From: Chrysaora quinquecirrha | Lineage: Eukaryota > Cnidaria > Scyphozoa > Semaeostomeae > Pelagiidae | Length of the DNA stretch: 64,000 nt | Reading direction: 5' to 3' | Assembly (NCBI GenBank): GCA_014526335.1 | Contig: JACTAT010000051.1 | Location: forward strand, 1,030,502 to 1,094,501 | Shown: positions 37,901-46,900 of the stretch, one piece after another | How the letters are laid out: every line of letters begins with the position of its first letter | Numbering within the stretch: the first letter of the stretch is position 1 | Made by a program: the position numbers and the translations under genes | Notes under the pieces: generated by a model | Database searches by the model: none | What the model was told of the DNA's origin: nothing | The model's input: the letters and a program-made list of their open reading frames with translations, nothing else

Positions 37901-40900
37901 TTAGAGTGAACAAAATTACCTTTTCCTTTTCAACATTTCCTATAGGTGTTGATAAAGACATAATATCCCAAAGAGCAATTCCAAATGACCAAACATCTGA
38001 TGAGTGACTAAGCTGGCCTCCACTAATCACTTCTGGTGCACGCCAATTTGCGCTAAGTATATAGGAAAAGGTCGTTGCTGTTGCTAAAGGCTGCCGTTGC
38101 TGTTTGTGAAGAGTGGGACTTATGTAATGAGTTTAGGATCCATGTAATGTTGCTTGAGAGTTCGAATTTGCTTAGAATGCACACTATCTTAACCGTCCCC
38201 TTCCTCAGAGTAAATAAGACTCTTAAGTGACCTTCGATGTCTATTTTCGACCCTGGTATCGGTCTGGTAGATTCGCAATTTGATTGGTTGCTAGAGCAGT
38301 AGAATTATTTCAATGAAGTTAAATTTCATCAAAATATCACAACGAAAACGGCCAAAAACTATGGGAAAACCAGAAAATTGTGCTACATACTGCACTGTAT
38401 GAGTCCTGACAGTTATAAATGAATTTATTTGGATTTCCTGCTCAGAACATCTGCTTTCGGAATCTATATCTGTTTCGATGCCAAGGCCGAAATTGCCAAT
38501 CTTTTGGCAGATTTTTGTGGCCTGTACCAGGGACCTAGACTTATAACATTCGTCATAGTCTACGCTCCCCCACACTCCACCAACCCGCTCCAACAACTAC
38601 TATGAGGAAACAGCGATTATGTTGTTGTAGTTTTTATAGCTGTTTCCGAAAGAGTGGGAGGAATGTAATAAGTCTTCTAGGGACCAAGTCGATTTGATCT
38701 GACAGTTGGGATTTGAGGAAATTCGATTGGGGACTGGGGACCAGGTTGTAACTAAACATTCTCTTACCTGAGTGATGTTTCCTGATTTTCCTTTACATCT
38801 CAACACTGCCTTCCAAACTTCACCAAATTGTCCCTAAAATCAGCACAAAATAATTTTATAAAATGGAAAAGCATTGGAAAAAGAACAAGAAAAATTCTAG
38901 CTTGACGCAACCAAAAAAATGTTCGAGGAGCAATGTTTTGCGAGGCGGCCAATAGAGTTAACTATTTGGCTTAACATGCGAATAAAAAATGTTTGATAAA
39001 CAGTGCTTGATCGTTTAGCTGGGGCCTAAGAATCTACTGGCTCCTCTGAAGGTGATCTACTATACTTGCCAGAAGCCCCTTCCTCACTAGCTCTACTATC
39101 GATAGACTCCGTGCCGCTGACATCCTCTACAATTTCTTTTAAATTATATAACAACTGAGTTCCCGAAGTCGTTTAGCTGGGACCAAAGAACCTCGTTTCA
39201 AAAAGGAAATCGAACCTTACCTCTCCGAGTTTCTTCTCAAAATTCAGGTCATTATTATTAAACACATTGACATTTCCAAGCTGCGCTAAAATATTCGAAT
39301 TCTCTTCAGACTGTCGTCTCTTTTGCACTTGAGACAATTTCTCCGAAAACCCGCGAACTTCATCCACCGATAACCGACGCTGTTTCATTTGTGACGGGCT
39401 GAGAGGCATTGAACTTGGCGAGAGTGTTCGGTACATTGCCCGCGAATAGTCTCGTCCTGGTTTTGGATAAATAGCGGATGGCGATGTAGGTTCGACTTTG
39501 ATTCTGCTAGACGGTACACGATTGTCGACAGGCGGTGCATCAGTGTAGGTTCTCGTTGCGTTTGATGTCTGCAAAATTTGGTTAGACGGCATTTTTCGCT
39601 GCTCGGTTTGATCGGGAAGACTTTTCGGTAATATTAACGGCTGCAATCGGATAGGATGTGGCGCTGGTGCCGGTTTTGGTAATACTGGTCTTGGAGGCTG
39701 CCTGGAGGAGTCGAGTAGAGAAGGCTGCATGGGCTGAGATGATTTCATAAAAATTGGGCGCGGTGCCGTGCTTTTATTATCGAAGAGCGATCGAAGAGAA
39801 TTTTGGGGGATCGAAGGGTTACCTTGTGGAACCTGGAGCAGCTGTGGCTTGTCGTGATTATTACTCGTAGTTGATACTGTTGGTAGCACTGCGACATGAT
39901 CAATTCCAGTTAGGTCAATTGTATTTGGTGCAATTTTTGGTTTTATATCAAGAACCTTTTTGTACTGGTCCTGCGATGTTTGGGTACTGGATACTGCTGA
40001 AGAAGGCACTGTAGTCGTGGCTATTAAGCTCGATGAGGCTGATACTACATAAGGTGATTCGCTTATTATTGGTGCTGCGATAGTCTGAGTGAACTGTTGG
40101 TTCGAGTTTGCACTAGAAGCGATTAAATTCTTTGTTGCCATAATCGCCAACAACGTTTGCAAATATGCAGGACTAATTTGAAGATTAGGTTGAATTGTTT
40201 GAGAAGAGGCACTTCCTGTTTGGCCTTGTTTCTGTTGTGCTTGTATTAAATGCAGCAATTGGGGTAATGCAGCAGCTTGATTGAGGTTCGCATTCATCGC
40301 AACTTGTGGTATGAAAACCGGACTCCCAGCTACTAAGGAATGCCCTTGACTGACCAACTGCGTCAAGTACGCATTAATTGCTGCCTGTATGGCATTCGGA
40401 TCTGCGGCAGCTTGCAGTACTGTGCTTGTAACTGGTTGCTGAGTACTTTGCGGACTGGCAGTTTTTAGATAACTCATCTTCTCGTCCAGTTGTTGAATTT
40501 CGGACCAAGACTTATAACCCTGGTCCTCTAATTGCTCCGCATCAGGATTCTCGTGCCTCTTCTGTGTTATTCCGCCCTTTTGGGATGACAGATCCGAGTT
40601 ATTTCCATTAAGCGCCGACGGTACCATTAAATCACTGAAGTATTTTGAAGCGTCAACAGGCGGTTGATTTTTAGGTGGAGCTGGCGTAGGCTCCTTCTTT
40701 TTCATTAGAAAATTCTTAGGAACAGCAAATCCAAGGTTAAAAGGATTAGGCCCATCAAGAGCTCGTTTGGCAGCTTTTTTATGCATCTTGTTAGCTTCTT
40801 CAGAAAGCGAACGTGATCGTTTCTTGCGTTCAAATGACTGCTGTATTTCATCCATTGTTTTATAAGCAGTAGAATCCTCACTGGTTTTAGCAGCAGCAGC

Positions 40901-43900
40901 AGCAGCTGGCTTCACCATAGGTATCAAGACCGCCGAATGTCTTGCGAGGCTATTAGACGACCCTGAGACACTCCCACCGCCACTTTCGTACGCTGAGTCA
41001 TACTGTTTGTCGGCCGACAACAACACACGGGGGTTTAGGCCCATTCTCATTGCCACTGTAATTGGTATAGGAACCAAAGGGGCTTTCCGCAGCTGAGGCA
41101 TTTGACGATCTTGTCTGATGATTTTTGGAATTTTCTGTCCTTCTATGTCAAGTTGGTTGGGATTGCGTCTCTTTTGATCAGAGCCATGATGGTGTGCCAT
41201 CGACGCAAGAACATTAGCAACTTCCATCACGTCTGGGGTGACATAGTCTTCGTTCGGCTCCTCTGAAGCTGACCTACTATACGTGCTAGAAGCCCTTTCC
41301 TCGCTAGCTCTTCTACTGATAGACTCCTTGCCGCTGACATCCTCTACAATTTCTTTCAAATTAGATAACGACTGAGTTCCCGAAGTTTGCGTAAAGTCTG
41401 TTTCCATTTTATCTTCATGAACTTCACGAGCATGAACCATGGGATGTATATTTAACTTAGACTCACCAATAGATGGCCTAGCCTCGATCTCAGACGATAG
41501 ATCCTTCATTTCGACATCAAAACGAGAAATGCTCTCAGTTCCACCTTGTCTTAAATCGGACGCAAATTTTGAACGATTAATAGCCAATAGAGGTTTCCGC
41601 AAAAGATGGCGGCCGTTTCTGTCAATCCCTTGTTTTTCTTAAGGTTTCTCGAAGGGAATTCTGGGAATAATTTCCTTAGTTACGAATTCAACGTCTGCAG
41701 CTATGTAAAATACGTAACTAAGGAAATTATTCCCAGAATTCCTTTCGAAAATCCTTAATGAAAACAATAGGCAAAAACGGCGGCCATCTTTTGCGGAAGC
41801 GTCTATTTAAAATAATTGCAAACTTTCAGCAAAATTAAAATTTCAACCAGAATAATTACCGAGTTCGATGATGACAGATTATCGGAACTGCCAGAAAGTG
41901 ACAAGGATGAAGGTGCCAATTGACTTGACAAAAATTGAGCTCTTTTGACTCTCTGTAAGCGAATTTCTTCACGCTCTGCTTCTTCAATCCGATGCCAGTT
42001 ATAATAATTTCGCTCCAGAAGATGATCTGAAACTAGAAAAAAGAAAATTCGGGAAAAAATTTAAGGTCTTGTTCACTTTTAGCATCTAGAGATTGATCAA
42101 TTCAATAGTGTTATCTTTCAAAAGCAAAGGAAATGGAACGCTCTGAAAAATTCTAGCTTCAACTTACCTCCCTGCTTATATCGCCGCAAGCGATAACAAA
42201 TTTCTTGGAAGTGAATTCGTTGCTAGAATTAAAAAATTTTCATCAGTAAAAATTAGATACATAAAAAAAGTATGCAATAAAGAATTTCCAGCCTTTCATG
42301 TCAAATCATGCCGTACAAGAAGGCTAAATTTAAGCCAACTACAAAACCGCCCCGCCACCCGAATACCTTTAAGGCAGAAGGCCAACTAGAACAACAACTA
42401 GACTTACTACCCTCATTCTGAATGATAAAGGAACTCACCGTGGGCTCATCTTTCCAGCAATCTGCAAGAATTTCCTTGATTTCATCGGAGCAGTGAGGCC
42501 TGAGAAAAATAAGGTTATTGCTTGTAGTGAATGAGGAGGTTACATTGATTTCCGCAGTGTATATTTCTCAAACCATACGATACTATTACACTATACTACA
42601 GAACACTATATTAAACTATACTATACCATACTATGCTATAATATACCGTCCTTTACTATGTATGTTACTTCAGCGGGGCGCTTACTTAAAAACCCGTCTC
42701 AAAAGAGCAAATATTTGAAACTTGATGAACAAACTAGCGTCCTGACGAAAATTAAGTTTGGAAAAAACTAGCAAAAGACTTCTCTTCATTCCTCCCATCA
42801 GGAGTTTGCACAAACACTGTCAAAATAGTATCTGACACCAACCTGGTGAGTAGCTTAACCAAAAGGGGCGCTAATTCAAGGAAATACAACTATACCATAA
42901 GAAGCATGTATACATAAATGGAAAAAGGATCAGCAATATAACTTACAGAAGTGTATCTTGCGACATTGCGTCACTCTGCAAGGAATCCAGTAGCTAAAAA
43001 ACATAATTTAGTTTTAAGAAAGTAAGAGACATTGTGTTTCAAGGTAATAGGGGCTAGGGGCTCGCTAAAGCCTAAGTTCATCAACTATCAACTTGTTCAA
43101 GATTACCGTATTGGTCTGAAAGTTCATTTTCATGCAGCATTCGTCTGCATGTTAATTTATTTCATACTGTGTTCTTCAGCGTGTTTATTTCACTCAGCAT
43201 TTGTTAGCTTGTTCATTTCATATGGTACACGTCAGCATATCCATTCCACAATGTATTCATTGTTATGTTAATTTCATGCATAAATCTGCAGCTTGTTCAT
43301 TTCATTCGATATTCGTTAGAAGGTTCATTTCATACTGTATTCTTAAGCAGGTTCATTTCAAACCGTGTATTCGTCGCTGGTGTGTTCATTTCATATATTA
43401 TGCCATTATTCATCAGCATATTCATTCCACAATGTATTCATTGTTATGTTAATTTCATGCATAAATCTACAGCTTGTTCATTTCATTCGATATTCGTTAG
43501 AAGGTTCATTTCATACTGTATTCTCAAGCAGGTTCATTTCAAATCCTGTATTCGTCGCTGGTATGTTCATGTCATATATTATGCCATTATTCATCAGCAT
43601 ATTCACTTCACGCCGTATTTTTTCAGTATTTTCGTTCCCTACAGTATCAGCATGTCCACACATATTCCAATCGTCAGCATGTTGTTTTCATATTACAGTC
43701 ATTAGAAAGTAACTAGTGCTTCCGTGCATAAAAAACATCGCAAGGACTTTGGGCCATGAATCTAAAGCCTAGGCCAAGAGTTGCAAACAATCGGCCAAAC
43801 ATTTACGGCAGACAAATTTGAGTGAAAACGTTGGCTGCCTTGGCTGGAGCTTTTTATATATGAATTTATGAACTGATTCTTAAAATATTAGAGTGAACAC

Positions 43901-46900
43901 AATTACCTTTTCCTTTTTAACATTTCCTATAGGTGTTGATAAAGACATAATATCCCAAAGAGCAATTCCAAATGACCAAACGTCTGATGAGTGACTAAGC
44001 TGGCCTCCATTAATCACTTCTGGTGCACGCCAATTTGCGCTAAGTATATAGGAAAAGTTATTATCAGGACAAGCAGAAATATTTTCGGGAATATGTCGTC
44101 TAAATGTTATCCAGAAGCGAAAAAGACCGTAAAAAAAGCAAGAAAACAATCTAGTTTAAGCGAAACAATCTACGCCCTTGATTGCCAGCAGGCTTGATTT
44201 TCGTATACAGTCATTTTTTTACATGCGTCCAACATTGTACTTTCGAGTGGGCGTCACTTTCATAACTGAAGGGGACGCCCAATCAGGAGCAGCACCCCGG
44301 CACGGTAGCACTGATTTTAGTTACAGAGCCAAACAGTGGGGCACTCATTCGCGGGGGGCTGTTTTGAGCAGGACACTCCAGTAACAAGGTAAACTTCTGT
44401 GAAGGTAAAGGTGAAATGGTATTTTAGCGCCAGTCGCTAGGATCTCAGTAGTAGGTTAACTAATCGAGACCCCGACCCTGGCTGTGAAGCTACCGTGGCT
44501 GGGCTCGAAAACTGACCACACTGAGCTCCTGACACCACCAGTCAGCTGGATTACACCACGACGCTACAGCATGTACAGTCTCGCTATGCTATACAACCAG
44601 GTGATGGCACAACAAAAGTAAGAGTAATCGAATAAATAAACATAACACTAACCTTGATAAGATTGATGCCATTGGTAACAGACCTTGTTGTTGCATGACC
44701 CAATCAAAACAAGCATCAGATACTTTGATATTGTCACTATCCATTAATAAAACATTGTGTAACTTCAAGTTACCATGTACGACTTTCTGTAAACAAGAAG
44801 ATGTCTTTTGGTAATACAGAAGTTCGAAATCGCAAAGAATTAGAAAACACGTATTTTTTTATAAGAAACTCTTTATAAGAAACCAAGACTCTGTATTGGA
44901 AACTTTTTAAGTAGGAAACCTTTCACCTCAGATAACGAAAATTTTCGTTTATTTCCCATGATTTCATCTGCAAAGCATTTCCGTGACAAGCAGACAAACA
45001 GTAAACCCATTTGCATTCACATACGATCGATAAATGGGTTTGGAACATCACTCAGATCGAATAACTATGTTGCCAATATGGATATTCAAGAAACTCTTAA
45101 GAAACTTTCAGTACTGGATCAACTTTTTAGTTTCTTATAAAAAATACGTGTATTCTGTACATTTCTTGTACATAGCATGAACAAATAATCCCAGAAATGT
45201 ACTGTATATATACTCTTTTTTATAAAATATTGCTTATAAGAATATTCAGGCTCTGAATCATTTTATTCTTAAGAATACTATAAGAATATTACTCAGCCTC
45301 AGCTCGAATATTTCTGTGTCATTTTTCAGCAATTAATGACTCTAAATATTTTTAACTATCTTCCTCTGAAATCATATATTTGAGAAAAAGAATCATTTCA
45401 GAACATAATCAGCCTCAAAATGAACATTTCTTAAGAATATCGACACTGGACCAGATTTATAGTGTTCTTATAAGAATAATGTGTGTAAAAAGAGAAAGAA
45501 AATAATGAACATCAAACCATATCGACTTCAAGGTACATCATTGCTTCTGCTATATCAATCATGTACTTCAAAATTGATCTGTACCGAATGGAATCCCTAC
45601 AACGATAAGAAATCAATCAATATATTTTCATCCTTTGGAAAAACATTCAAACTCTGACAGCTTTGATAGAGAGTTTCTCTAATCGACGAAGGTCAGAAAT
45701 TTCAGCTTCCCTTTATATGTTCCTGAAAGTTGTGTATTACGCATCTAGAAAGTCTATGAATCAGCAGACCAGTGGTAATTTCCAGAAAAGAAGAATATTT
45801 TTTATTTTTGAAAATATGTTTTGATAGCACTTCTATCGTCTTTAATTCGTTGTATGTTTATGATGAGAAAGATAAGACAGAAATTCGATGTGGCTAGTCC
45901 AGTTACTATGGGACATAGACCTTTTGGATGCAAAATTAACAGCTATGGTTATGAGACATAGTTATGATGAGAGATCGGCTGAATATTTCTAACCTTCATC
46001 GATTAGAGAAACTCACTATCAAATTAAGAAAGTCGCAGCTGGACAAAAACGTTGAATATTATTTTCATTCTCCACCAGAACACTGAGGGAAACAAGTTTT
46101 CGTTAAAGAACAAGCTAAAGTAATAGGGCAAAAGGGTCATTCTGCTCATGCTAAAGTGCACTGATGAAGGTAAACAACCATCTTACCTATTTTGCTTTAG
46201 ATATTCATCAAGTGGTCCAAATTCCATGAACTCAAACGCCATCAATTTAATGTTATCTTCGGGGGATGACAATCCAGTCAGACGAACAATCAGACGGTTT
46301 TGCATGATCTTGTAATACTTGGCGATTCTTTCAAATGCCTTAAATAAAAACAAAATATTCACTTAACATCAGACGAACTTAGTCTTAAGCAAGTTAAACG
46401 GCTAGTTTGTACAATCATCTACAGTTTTAATTTGCTCAAAATTTTGATTGTGATGTTAGAAGACAAGACATAATGATAGGGTACAGTGCGTTAAAAGTTT
46501 TTTTGTAGTTGCACTCCAGCAAGCTAGTTAAATCCATCTTGCAGAGCTTCAATTTGATTGCTGTTCTACTCCGCGAGATAGATTAAAGCCTGATTAATCA
46601 CCCGAACATGCAGACCCCAGTCGATCCCCCCAATGTCCACGTTACTAATTCAACAAATTCTTTCCTTTTCTATCATCACAGAAAAATGGCCTTAACAAAC
46701 TCACCTAAACAGAATAGAAGCGGAATCAAAGATTACCACCCATGTTTTACACTGCTTACTAGAGTCAGCAATGGTTATTAAGGTTAATATGTTTTAAATG
46801 GTGCGTTCTTTTGGAGCGAAGCAAAAGCTTTATTCGCTTCAAAAAACGCACCCAAATAGAAGCACCAATATGTACTCACGACTTTGCTTATCTCATCAGC

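Larger units (their letters stand above)
31345..38068 (-). repeat. Tandem segmental duplication within the kinase gene, copy 1
   Basis: Direct-order homology with about 38170-44056, covering exons and introns. Starts around TGCATACTATCTTAACC and ends at AGTATATAGGAAAAG in the C-lobe intron. About 6.7 kb. Confidence 0.9.
38170..44056 (-). repeat. Tandem segmental duplication within the kinase gene, copy 2
   Basis: Homologous to 31345-38068. About 0.8 kb shorter, mainly because the region matching 34862-36007 is absent and replaced by a palindromic insert. The join between copies is at 38069-38169. Confidence 0.9.
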
